This document shows positions 1-11,277 of a DNA stretch of 64,000 nucleotides, one piece after another. The notes under the pieces were generated by a model, which had not been told where the DNA came from, did not search any database, and saw only the letters and a program-made list of their open reading frames with translations. Made by a program: the position numbers and the translations under genes. Position 1 is the stretch's first letter. Each line of letters opens with the position of its first letter. Source of the stretch: Bombardia bombarda (lineage: Eukaryota > Ascomycota > Sordariomycetes > Sordariales > Lasiosphaeriaceae); NCBI GenBank assembly GCA_030512295.1, contig JAULSR010000004.1, forward strand, positions 1,488,001 through 1,552,000, given 5' to 3'.

Positions 1-281
1 ATGCCCAGCAGCAGCGTCGTCTTGGTGGCGATGGCGGCCGGGATGGCGGATATGGGGCCGTTGGCTGTGCCGCCCTGCACCGTCGTGTAGAGACGGGCGC
101 TGTTGAAGCCGCCGGCGGGGGCGCCGATGAGGCCCTGGGCCGCCTTGAACTCGGCTTCGAAGTCGGACTGGAACTTGACGGCGCCGCTGGTGAAGGTGGA
201 GCCGTAGTTGAAGCCTTGGGAGGCTGCGAGGGCCGTGGAGAAGCTGGTAGCTAGGGCTACCAGGCCTGTGGTGGTGAGCAT
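1..281 (-). CDS. GH17 glucan endo-1,3-beta-glucosidase, N-terminal part
   Basis: The gene runs off the left edge, so only the first ~93 codons are visible. From the ATG at 281 the protein opens with a hydrophobic signal peptide (about residues 1-19, ending ...STALAAS). The start of the mature protein follows: QGFNYGSTFTSGAVKFQSDF, then a stretch with GGFNSARLYTTVQ and NGPISAIPAAIATKTTLLLG. This is the pattern of fungal secreted or wall-anchored GH17 beta-1,3-glucanases (EglC-like), which trim or remodel cell-wall beta-1,3-glucan. Whether a C-terminal Ser/Thr-rich region or GPI signal exists cannot be seen. Family call is from recognised sequence, not a search. Confidence 0.8.
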   Translation of the reverse strand, partial: MLTTTGLVALATSFSTALAASQGFNYGSTFTSGAVKFQSDFEAEFKAAQGLIGAPAGGFNSARLYTTVQGGTANGPISAIPAAIATKTTLLLG

Positions 282-2834
282 GGTGAGAGTAAGGGATGTT
301 GTTTGCTGGCAAGCAAAGATTATGGTGTTTAAACTATGAGACCTTTTGGTATGTCGATTCCAAGAGCCCAAGAGGAGAAGGCCAAAAAGTCGGGTTGTGG
401 AAAAGTCCAAAAGGGGTATGACTTCGAGAACAAAGAGAGAAAAAGACCAAGGTGGGAGGGAGGTCTGCAGGTTTATAAAGCTGCTTTGCAGACTAAGTCT
501 AGACTTATAAGCTGGGTAGGAACGAACGGTGTTGAGCGATACGAGGAGTGGGTAAGGTACGTCAGTCAGGTAGCAGCACCCTTGGTCGCAACGTAAGGAT
601 GTGTGGCCCGAGGAAAAGCAAGCAATGTGGATTGTAGATAAAAACGAAGGTACAATGCTGCAGGGTAGCACTCTGTGGTAATAGGTGAAGAGGGCGCCAA
701 ACGAGTGCAAACGAGTATAGAAAGAGGAAGAGGAAAAAGAAAACCAGATGGGCAAGATGACTTGAGAGAAATATAATACACCCCAACCCAAGTCTGTGGA
801 TGACGACGGACTGGTGACTTGCTTGTATGTAGGTATGTATATACGTAATATATTACATGGGAGCTGCTGCCCTGCGAGCAAGGATGCCGCCCGACCGACG
901 GATGGAGAGACCTCTCACTCCTCCTCCTGGTAGGTGTGTGGTGGTGGCCTGGCCGGCGGCTGCCCTGGCCTGGCCTACCCAGAAGAAGGAAAAGGAAACA
1001 AATATCCATTCAGGTCCCGACACTTGCCGAAACCCCCAAAGACACACCAAGAAGCATGGATGGCCGCAAATCGACTTGGCCATCGATCATGTAAAGCCCA
1101 TCGCGACTGCTGGCTGCATCCTGCCGCCTGCGTCGTACCTTGCGCTAGAACGGCATGCACGGTGTGTGTGGTCACTGTGGTGTGTGGTGTGTGGTGTCTC
1201 CGCACCAGTCCAGTGGCGCCTGGGTGGCGGCGGGACCCATCCGAACACCCCATTGCTTGCCGACCCACCATGACAGCAAGCTTTTTCAGGGGCGGCCAGT
1301 TTTCTTTTGACAAGCAAGCAAGGCTCTAGGCAGGGGCCAGGGGATGAGGAGGGGTCCAAGTCGAACCCTGAGGTCATTGATACTGGAAGCGGCGGGCGGG
1401 CTGTTTCTGTTGGGTAAAAGGTTTTGCTGCTGGCCCCAGTTAAAAAGGTCCATTCGTACCCTGCACTACCTCACCGGGCACAACGCATACGTCAGTCGTC
1501 AACCAGCAAACACGAGCCCCCCGCCGAACCTGCCGATAGTTGTTTCTCGTATTCACAGACACAAATAACTGGTGCGTCGCGAATGAGCTAAGCCATCCGA
1601 AAAAAATTTGTTCAGATGGCACGTTGTCACTGCATCTATGCACCGCCACGCATACTTCGGATCATTCACCAAATAAATTCATTCTTTGTCTTGTCAATCT
1701 TGTTGATTTTTGCCTTGTCGACATCCAGTGTCCCGACGACCCCCGTAAATCGATCGATAGTTTTATTTCTCCACTTGTGTCCACCTAAAACCTCGTATGC
1801 CAAGGCGCGGGGAGCCAAGACTTTCTCTCTCAGTCAGGGGCAAGGGGATCCCCGGTTTGTTCAAGTCAGCGAATCAGCACCCGGGCGCTAATAATAACTG
1901 CCGTACGTAACGGAGATCGCCTTCGCTCACCTCTTGTCGAGCTGGCCACGCAAAAAGGTTGAGCTCAAGTCGTTGGCAAATGTTATTACCTTTATCATCT
2001 CTTCTTTTTGGGGGTGGTGGTGAATATCTCAACCTGGTGTATCGTGTTTTCATACATGATGATATCCTCTTGTGGACTCCCATCATTGTAAACAAGAAAG
2101 TCAACTCTGATCCCAAGCAGACAAAACATTATCTCGGGTAGGCTTGGATAGAAAAACAATGTTGCATAACGCATAACCTCCCGTCATCTCAAATCCGACA
2201 TGCAAGTGGAGTTTAAACATGAGATGATAAACATTAAATACCTTACTCGAGTAAGTGTGTGTGCATCCAGCCACACACGTATGTCCACCTACCTAGACCA
2301 AAACAAATAAAGTGCCAAACCCCAGCGATAGGTGGCAGCCGTAATCAAGATCTTGCATTTCCATTTTCTCTGTGCGCGTATTGTTCATTGACATCCAAAC
2401 GCGTTTGTTTACTTCAGCGACCTGAGCTACCGAGCCCCCCCTACCGTCCCTTGAAAACCCCGTTTGTTCGTTTAATCTGTGTTCGTTTAATCACCCTCTT
2501 TAACAAAGCAGCGATGAGAAAATCTGCAAACCGCAGGCCATAAGGCAGAACAAAATTTTCCTCAATAAATGTCTCATCTGTGTAAGTCGCATCGCCGGGG
2601 TATTCCGCTTGGGTTACTCTGAAAAGTTCTCACGATAAAGTGTGTGTGTGTGTGTAACAAAGATAACAAAATAGATACATGGCCGTCATTCCCTGGTATA
2701 TCGCTCCTTTCCTTTTTACTCCGCCAAGGCATTTAATTGTGCCTCGCCGTCGTCCAAACCTTTCCGTATCAAAACCACCTTCTCCCTTACCTTTCTCATT
2801 TGTTGTCCACGAGGTCGAAGAAGTGCGAAAGCAC
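282..2834. other. Intergenic, no gene seen
   Basis: Upstream region of the GH17 gene and downstream region of the F-box gene. Short open frames overlap on both strands without recognisable protein features. A (TG)n microsatellite occupies about 2641-2655. Confidence 0.6.
472..479 (-). promoter_or_regulatory. Candidate TATA box for the GH17 gene
   Basis: TTTATAAA lies about 190 bp upstream of the GH17 ATG, in otherwise mixed-composition DNA. Position is plausible for a fungal promoter with a long 5' leader; no transcript evidence. Confidence 0.3.
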
Positions 2835-5800
2835 CTACAAACGCCCATACACCACCTCCTTATTGAAGATCCTGATGCTCCACACATCATAAAAGTGTAT
2901 GTCCCCCATCGTCTCGATCTTTGTGTGATGAAGATCCTCGTCTTCCTCGCTGTCACTGCTTATGTCCCAAGTATCCGGCGGTGGCAGCACTGGAAACGGG
3001 GTGTTGGCTGTCGTTCCAGCCGTGGCTTTTTGCTTGCCCTTAGACTTCTGCTTCTTCTCCTTTTTCTTCTTGGGAATATCCGAAGAGCGAACAAGGCGCT
3101 CGACACGATCCTCTTCATCAATCGAAACCCACTCGAGCTTCATGTCCGGGTGATGCGAGACATTGTCGATCAAAAACCGCTTCGTCTCCCGCATGACCCA
3201 CACGCATGTATCATCGTTGCGTATGCGCACAATGTGCAAGGCACGCAGGCTGACAAGACCGGGAATTTGCTGCATGAGCGTGTGCTGTATTTCAAAAGTT
3301 AGCGTGTCTAATCCGGCAAAGGCTTGTCAGGGTTTGCCACTCACAATAGACCGGATGCCCATGCTGCAGGCAAGCTCTTGGAGTTGCTTTCCGCGCTTGC
3401 AGATGAGCATGACCGCCTTCTCATTGACATCCCACGACGTGTCCGACATGTTCTTGATCATTAGCCGCTTCAAAGCGGGCATGTGCTTGTTGAGAACGAG
3501 CCGGCGAATCTGATCGATGGTCACGGCCGTCTTGGGAGCAAAGCTTTCGGGTTTGTGCTTGGTCTCCCTTTCCAAGATGAAGAGCTCGTGAAGCTCCTCG
3601 AGCTGCGAAACAAAGGTCAAGAATGGCATCGAGACATTGTCCGTGAAGATTTTCCTCAGTGGCAAAGGCGACTCTTTGTTTTCCTTCTGCAAATGTGCCC
3701 AGATAGGTGCTTGAGGACCGACATTAAGTAGCGTAAGACGCTTCAGAGCACGAAGATCAATGGCTCGCGACAGGATTGATGCCTTGACGGGAATGAGGTA
3801 GATATTAAGTGACCGAAGCGCCAGACCCCGGGTTTGCCGCAAGTAGTCGCTGAGCTGACTGGTGTGAGATTCTTTCGCCGCACTATCGAGTGAAAGCGAC
3901 TGGAGATGCTCGTTGATGTTTTCCGGATGTCTTGGGGTCTCAGCAACGCGGCTGAAACCAGTCGTGACGTTTTCAGGCACCTGAGTTGTTACAAATTAGC
4001 TACAAACCTCCACCTTTCGTGCTGCTCAGCTGGGGATTATGATTTACCTTTTCGGCTTTGGGATCGGCCTCAGCCTTCGGTGGGAGGTCGAATATCGAAT
4101 TGCCATTCATCAAGACAGGTTTCTTCGAGGAAGAAGGCTCCGCGAAAAGACTTGAAGGTTCTTCGGCTGGGTCTTCTTGGGGCTCAATGACAAGCTGCTC
4201 TTCTGGCTCTTCAATGTTGATGTCATCTGGGCTGACATCTTTCTGCGTCTCCTTTGTCTTAGGAGCCGTCGGTTGACCGAATAGACTAACCGAAGTCGAC
4301 GGGTCGACCGTTACAGCCGAGACTTCGGCAACCGTTGTCCCTAGCGTAACCTGACTTGTGCTTGGGCCTGTGGCTGAAGCCGCGGCCGAGGTTGTGCCCC
4401 CAGTCTTGTCTTTCTGCTTGTTGTCACGAGACTTCGACTCCTCAGAAGCAACATACTTCCGGGCAGCAGCCTCTATCGTGTCAAGAACCTCCTGGTGAGA
4501 AACCGAAACATCGTTGGGTCCATACACCTCCTTCATCAGCTTTGTTGAAATCGCCTTTATGGCGTTGATAAAATCTCGGCCAGGGCTCTGGCTTGCTTCA
4601 TCTTTGCTGTCCTTTTCCTTTTCGCGCGGCTTCTTCTGGGGTTTCTTGGCGACATACGGCTCCACGTCGAAAATCCTCCCCAATACAGCCTCCTGCATTT
4701 TTCGCTCTTCCTGCGCCCGGAACACCTTCGCGGGGCCACTCACATCATCATGATATGACATTCCGGGAGGTCCAGCCGGTATCACCTCAAACTCGTCATC
4801 TGGATCAGAATCTTCGGGATCAAGATCAGGCGGAGGTTTCCTGGCCTGCATCGCGAGTGATTCTGAGAAAGAGAGTTTGAGCTTTGACAGAGTCCCTGTC
4901 GAGTTCTTGACACAGGTCTTGATCTCGGATATGACGTCAAGGGAATCTATATCGAGGACGGAAAGACTCTTGAGCTTCTTGAAGCCTGACAAGGTAGGCG
5001 GCTCATTAGGCAGAGGCGCCTTCCTGTGTACTTTGGCTTTTGAAGATGGCTTAGGCACAGGATGTGGAGGCATGCTGGAGCTCGGCATGTAGTATGCTAA
5101 AGATGCCGAGTTTCCAAATGGCGCCGGAGGAGGAGCAGTATAGGTGATAGTTCCGAGTACATGAGGATGCCATAGACTCATCGGCGGATTGACGCTGAGT
5201 ACGGTGCTGGTAGAGGGCAGTGGAGGTGGCGCCTCATACAGGGACGGACCCGCCTGCAACCTCAAATGTAGGTTGGTGAGGGTGCTGATTTCGTGGAGGA
5301 TCTTGAAGACGGGACGGCTGAGCTCGACACGAATATTCCACCTATAAGACATATGATCAGCATCACAAGGCAACAAGAAAGAGAGGATCGTATGCCACGC
5401 GGAAGATGTGTGACAAAGTGGCGGCTTCTTGCGTCCTATTTGGTTACGCAGCGCCGCCAGCAATGTGAACATCAGGTCCACAAGCATGGATGAGCAGGTA
5501 GGGAACGCCGAAGCAGTAGCAGGCGACAGCAAGCAGTGTAGAGGTGTCTCAGAAGGGGCCGTGTAACGAACGCACCTGAAAGATTCCAGCGATTTTGCCT
5601 TGCGCAATGTCATAAGCAAAAGAGTGTTCATGAATTTCCCACAACTGGTAGTATAGAGGTATGGCTTGTACGCAGCCTCGGCCTTGTCGCTTGCGCTCAG
5701 AGTATCGAGAGACAGGTCTCTGAGATGCTTGGCATAGTTGTAGTCGCTCGTCACAAAGGTATCCAGACCGCCGGCAAGCCCATCTATTGGCGAATCAAAG

Positions 5801-6015
5801 GCTGAGTCATCTTCGTCGGGGAAGACGATGTGGAAGTTGCGATAGAGCTGGGTGGCGGCGAGCTCTCGGAAATATTTGGAGACCAGCGAGAGGCAGATGA
5901 GATCACCCTGCGAGCAGTGACTAACAATATCCTTTTGCACTTCTCTCGGTAGATCTGTGAATCGGAAGATGGTCTTTGATGCCACTAGAGGCTCGTTCTC
6001 GCCAGTGGGCGCCAT
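2835..6015 (-). CDS. F-box domain protein
   Basis: Start at 6015 (MAPTGENEP). An in-frame ATG 78 codons upstream is less likely because the sequence before 6015 is not protein-like. An F-box lies near residues 17-60 (FRFTDLPREVQKDIVSHC, then LSLVSKYFRELAATQLYRNF), implying a Skp1-binding substrate adaptor for SCF ubiquitin ligase. A long variable region follows, leucine-repeat-like around LTNLHLRLQ and KKLKSLSVLDIDSL, then low-complexity acidic and Ser/Thr-rich stretches. The last exons return to LRR-like segments and end in a Lys-rich tract and an acidic SDSEEDED tract. Introns: 5342-5575 (234 bp, a multiple of three with no stop, so retention is possible), 3981-4047 and 3285-3344. Spliced length is about 939 aa, or 1017 aa if the first intron is kept. 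The substrate is unknown. Confidence 0.8.
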
Positions 6016-7664
6016 GGTTTCAGGGCGCGCCGAGGCGTCGCAGCTGGCGATGTGGTGGAAGTTGGCGATAGCAATGGGAATGTTGGGGATGCGATGGCCG
6101 ATGCCGACAAGCGAATAGGCGCTGGCTGTATGTATGTACTCGGGGAAGCGATGGTCGGCCTGATCACTGGCCAACTGGTGATTTCGCCTTTTGTATGCAA
6201 GTTTTGTTGCGTGTTTCTGCACGAGGCTGTATCCGATGCGATAGAGCAAAAGAAGGTGCTTGCCAGTCGTTGGCGGCGTGGTTTTCCAGAGACGAACAGT
6301 GTTGAATTAGGTGCCGTGTAAATCCAATTCTAGGCGGTTCAGGACGGTCTCAGCTCAGCAGAACGAGAACCAAACATTTGACAGGGATGAGAAGTCTCGA
6401 AAAGTCGCAAAGAATGGCCGGGGAAGTTGTTAGCGCCCCTCTTCTAGTGGGGCGGCGCAGGGAAGATGGGGGGCTGAATTGGGGGAAGATCCACCATTCG
6501 CCAGACTTAGGGGCAGGAGGGGCAGACTGAGGCGGGTTGCCTTGCGCAATGCCTGGTGTTTGTGGGTCTGTGGGCCTCAGTGACTTGGAAACCCTTGCGT
6601 CCCTCGTCGCTGCCCTTAACCATTGATTTGGGCCCTTCGAATCAAAGTTAGGTTGAAGATGGGAGGTGCCTGTAATCTCAGCAGCTTTTTAACTTCTTCC
6701 TATCACCCTGATTCCGTGCATGTGTGAGTGAAAAGGAATTTTGCGAGGACGTATGAGATTTAACGCAAATGACCTAGTCAGTCTACACCACTATTGGTCA
6801 AGCCAAATTCCACGCAAGATAATGGAAAATGCCTAGCAGAAGAGGACAGTGTAACAACAGAGGTCAAGATTCCGCAGGCAATGAATAGCTCATAAACGGG
6901 CATCTCTGAAGATGATTCGATGTAACAGCGGAGATCGAGAAACATTGAAGCAGTCGGGACCTTGCCTCCCACCTCCCCCAATCCCTAGGTATGTAGGTGC
7001 CTTACGAAGTACTAAGCCATGGAAAGGGCTTTCGCTATACAACCTTCTGCGCAGGCTTATTATACTACAAGATAATATTAGAGGCCTGCCCAGTTATTGA
7101 TGCGTTATGTACAAATCAGCCTTTCTAACATACTTCTTGATTTCACGCCAGCCATCTACAGTTGAAACGGCCCCGCAGAGGGGTAGGGGAAGGGGTTGCT
7201 TCCATCATCCATGATCCAACGTGGCTGAGTTGGTAAAACATGGCTATTCCGGGTTCAAGTGAAGATCCAACGAGTATGGACATCTTTGACTATTTATCTC
7301 ACTACTTTATCTCTTATACTGCAGCTCGACTCAATTACTTACCTATCTGCTAAACAAATATCTACTTTTAAATTCACCAAATCCTGCAATTATATCGTTT
7401 TATAATACCCCTGCAAGGCCGAATTATTAGCGGTTTGGGAATTGGAGACAGTCCACCGAGACGGATAACGGCACGACATCCCACCCAGGGGATTGGTGGT
7501 TGGTGGGTTAAGTTCGAGCCCGGTTATCAGTAGCCCCTCGCCCTACCGGGCTGCAGTGGGCTCACGGTTGGAATCTTACAACTGTCGCGGTCCCCCAATC
7601 TCACCAAGAAACTTGCGTCTCTTGCCACTCTCGTTTATTATTATCGCACCCACCGCTCGTTGCA
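6016..7664. other. Divergent intergenic region, no gene seen
   Basis: Lies between the divergent F-box and Cyk3-type genes. An AT-rich patch runs about 7000-7440. Around 7219-7270 a tRNA A-box-like string (TGGCTGAGTTGGT) is followed by GGGTTCAAGT, but the spacing is too short for a tRNA. Confidence 0.5.
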
Positions 7665-9742
7665 ATGGCCGAAGTCGAGGAACCGCAGTTCAGCACGCTG
7701 GCAGAGCGCATCGCAGCTCTGAACAGACAGAAGAACTTCAAGGCCCCGCCTCCAACCCTTGGCAAACGAGCCCCGCCTCCACCTCCAGCTCTTCCAGTCC
7801 GTGCTGCAACGACGCCGACACTGGCAGCCGTTGGCCACACTTCATCTCAAGATGTCGCCTTGCTCTCGAAGAAGCCCTCGAACCCTTCGATCCCTCCTAG
7901 ACCCGTTCGGGCTCTCACCGAGATGGTCCCGCCCCCGCTGCCTCGACGGACCACGGAGCAGGAGTCCAGGGAAGCGACGCCAGCCCACCCCTCGGGTCGC
8001 GTCGCCCTGCCGCCCCCTCTGCCCTCGCGGAGCTCCCAGCAGACCATCTCGCCTGCCCTCCCATCGCGTCGGCCCTCGAATCAGAACCTCTCGGCCTCGA
8101 ACCAGAATCATTCGGGACGGAGGAACTCCAATTCGTCCGACATCTCGTACCTATCGACCATCTCGAACCTCTCCCTAAACCAGACGTCATCCTCAGCTAC
8201 CAGTGTGGCATCAGACAACCAAGCGATGCGGAGGCTACCGCCAGCACTCGAACAGGCGAGGCTCCCTCCACTGCCCCCGACTCGCCGGGAACTCGAGGCC
8301 AAGGCCAAGGAAGCCGCAGAGCAAGAAGCTGCCAGGTCCCCATCACTGCCGCCCAGAACCACATCCTTCGCTTCTCGCATGGCAGAGCCGCCACGACCTT
8401 CCTTACCCCCACGACTACCATCCCGACCGACCAAGTCACCCGGAGCCACACAACAGCGACAAGCCGAAGAGGCATCTCCCGCCCTCCCCGCCCGCCGCCT
8501 CCCACCGCCCTCAACAGGCAACAACAACTACCGCACCAACGGCAATAACAACCACTCCCCACCCCCCGTCCCCCTCAGCTCCCGCCCATCTTTCGCCCAA
8601 ATCGACGCCATATCCTCCCGCACCACAACCCCCGCCCATCAGCCTCCGCCCCCCCTCCACCCGCCCGCAGGGATGCAGACTGCCTCCTCTGCCGCGACTT
8701 CTCCGCCCCCGACGCCGCCGCCGCCCAACACCCCATCCACTCCCTCCCGCGGCAGGACCCCGTCGGCTACCTCGCCCACGTCCTCTGCGACCCGTTCCCC
8801 TCGCCGACCGACAAGGCCCGCGCCATCTTCACCTGGTTCCACCACAACATCGAGTACGACGTGGACGCCTTCTTCGGCGGCTGCATCCCGCGCGGGCAGA
8901 CACCCGCCGAGACCATCTTCAGCGGCAAGGCCGTCTGCGAGGGGTACGCGCGCGTCTTCGAGGCCATCGCGCTGCGCGCCGGCCTGCAGGTCGTGGTGAT
9001 CGGCGGCCACGGCAAGGGCTTCGGCCACAACAAGGTCGGCCCGGGGCATCCCGTCCCCAAGAAGGACGTGTCGGGCCACGCGTGGAACGCGGTGCGGATT
9101 GACGGCGGCGAGTGGAAGCTTGTTGATGTCTGCTGGGGTGCCGGGCACATCACGGATGACAAGCGCTATGTCAAGGCGTTTGCGCCCGAGATGTTTGTGC
9201 TGTCGAACGAGATTATCGGGCGGAAGCATTACCCTGGGGACAGCCGGCATTTCTACCGGGCGGACGGCAGGGTGCCGAGCTGGGAGGAGTATATACTGGG
9301 TGAGGAGGACCAGGATCGGATGGAGTGCTATGGGGAGGCGGAGGGGATGGGCAAGGAGACGTTTATGCCGCGGATGAAGAAGATCTCCGTGGGCAGTGGG
9401 GAGGTGGTGAGGTTTCAGTTTGGCAAGATCTGCGAGCACTGGACGTTTGAGAAGCACGGTGGCGGCAAGAAGCCGTTCTTGTATAGCATTGCGATCCATG
9501 GGAGGGGCGGGCAGAAGAAGGACATGGTGTTCTTGGAGACGGACGGGTTCTGGTGGTGGTGCGATATACCCGCGGCGGATCTGGGGAACCCGGGCCAGCT
9601 GCTGTTTATGTATGCGTTGGATAAGGTGAATGACAAGTGCGCGAGGGGGATGACCAAGGAGGAGTTTTATCGGATCAAGACGGGGGGCAAGAGTTGGGGG
9701 TATAGCCAGAAGGGGATGGCGAAGTGGGAGTTGGTTGAGTGA
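7665..9742 (+). CDS. Transglutaminase-like (Cyk3-type) protein, with a one-base frameshift
   Basis: Residues 1 to ~330 are a Pro-rich, SH3-ligand-like region (many PPPLP and LPPR motifs). This is followed by a transglutaminase-like core with AVCEGYARVFEAIALRAGL (Cys nucleophile) and SGHAWNAVRIDGGEWKLVD (His and Asp), and a C-terminal beta-rich region. The layout matches the fungal cytokinesis protein Cyk3 and its relatives. These are thought to act at the division site or septum, often with a non-enzymatic core. The Pro-rich frame and the core are in different frames. The shift falls in the C7 run at 8649-8655: with eight C the reading continues smoothly into RRDADCLLCRDFSAPD, giving about 692 aa. 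No convincing intron explains it. An assembly undercall is more likely than a true mutation, because both halves look well conserved. Confidence 0.75.
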
Positions 9743-10154
9743 GCTGAGTGGGGCTTTGGGTGTCTGATGGAGTTGATAATAGTTGGTTGGATTGTATTGA
9801 TTTTTTGTAGTTGTTTTGTTGAAATGTTTATGAGCGATGATTTATAGAGTCATGTCAAAGGGAAGGGGGGAAGCAGTAAGGAGGAGGGAATATGTTGGAA
9901 TAATAGAGGGCAGGGGTGGATTTGTCTGTTGTGCAGCCTTACAACAGCATTCATACATATGTGGGGTTTGTTTTACAAAATTTGCTTCAAATGTCATAAT
10001 CATAATAAATCTTTTTCGTTATTTTCAAGAAATTATTGGCACAGAAATGGGGTATCATATCATTTGCGCATCATTATCATTACTTTATCCCCTTTCCCCC
10101 CCTACTCCGACTCCTACTACCACCACTTGCCTGCCTGCTTGCTTCCTCTCCATT
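9743..10154. other. Convergent 3' regions
   Basis: About 410 bp between the 3' ends of the Cyk3-type and Rkm5-type genes. AT-rich around 9960-10080, consistent with 3' UTRs. No gene seen. Confidence 0.6.
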
Positions 10155-11277
10155 TCATTTCAAAACTCCCACATGCACAACAAACCCCGAGTCAGACTGC
10201 AAACCCTTGCTTAGCAACTCGTCCGGAACCCGCCAGACACGGAACGACTCGGCAAAGCACGTCAGCCAGGCTTCAAAGACATCCGAGTTTCGCAGCTGCT
10301 GAGCGACAACACACACGCATGGCTCCGCGGTGATCCTAGGAGAACTGCTATTAGCGGCCTCCTGTTCCCTCAGCCTGCAGACATCGACGCACGTCGCCAC
10401 AAACGGCTCAACCAGAGACTCGTTGTAGATGCAGTCGCAGGCGATCACGGCATCGAAGCTCCTCGCGGCTTTTGAGCCCGTCAACGCAGGTGTCACTTCG
10501 TCTGTCTCCCAGTCCAGCGCGGTGAAGCGGATCTGACCACCGTCGCCATCGCCGCCTGTCTTTGCCGGTCCCCTTGGGGAAGGATGGCGAGCGCGATGAT
10601 GCTTTGAGGAATTGCTACCGCCCTTTTGCGTCGCCACTCGGCTTTTCCCTCCCTTTACAGCAGGAGCAGCAGCAGTCCCGTGATGGTTCTCTGCAATGTT
10701 CTGCTCTACCAGCTTGGCGACATAGGCCTGGTCAGTGAGGACATAGTGCGCGATGCGCGGCGCGAGGAGCAGTCCGACGATGCTGGAGGTGCCGCACCCG
10801 AGCTCGATCGCGAGGGAGCTCTGGGAGAGGATCCCGTGGGCGAAGAGGGGGCTGGTTGTACGCGAGCTGATCCATTCGGCAAAGAGGGGGGTGATTTTCC
10901 AGACGACTTTTTCAAGTTTTATATCTATATTAGCTGATAACTGTTCATCATGATGAAATATAGGGGAGCCCGCACCAGCTCCTGTTGTGCCACCGGCACG
11001 GGTCGAGGACAGAATACCCGGCGATTGGTGGATGGTCAGGTCTCGATCCGCAACGGCCAACTCTAGAGTTGTGGCTTTGGAGTCGACGAAGCCCAGGTTC
11101 CGAGACGGGAGCTGCTGCGAGAAGAGATGGAACGTCTCTGGTGGGTTTCCCCGGTGAGAGTTAGCACGCTGCACGGCACATATTTGGGAAATGCATCTTT
11201 GGGTCAGTTGTTTGCAGACCTTCCTCAGGAGCCTGGATGGGATCGCCGAGGAGAGGCAGGAGGGTTTCCAGCGTCAT
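10155..11277 (-). CDS. Rkm5-type ribosomal protein lysine N-methyltransferase
   Basis: A class I SAM-dependent methyltransferase of the METTL21/Rkm5 group. Visible family blocks are NLGFVDSKATTLELAVADRD and DLTIHQSPGILSS, the SAM-binding AIELGCGTSSIVGLLLAP, and FDAVIACDCIYNESLVEPF (the post-motif DxxY-type segment). Rkm5 in yeast methylates ribosomal protein L1; the same target is inferred. Introns are 11138-11219 (branch GCTAAC, acceptor CACCAG) and 10907-10975 (branch GCTAAT). Joining them gives GGTTGAVVWKITPLFAEW, the expected family sequence, and about 323 aa. The start at 11277 (MTLETLLPLLG) comes from the short first exon; the continuous open frame alone would begin with non-homologous intron sequence. 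A Ser/Lys-rich insert of about 40 residues follows the SAM motif. Confidence 0.82.

Noticed and set aside
7219..7270. tRNA-like A box (TGGCTGAGTTGGT) and T-arm-like GGGTTCAAGT
   Set aside because: The distance between the two boxes is too short for an anticodon arm, and the ends do not form an acceptor stem. At most a tRNA-derived fragment.
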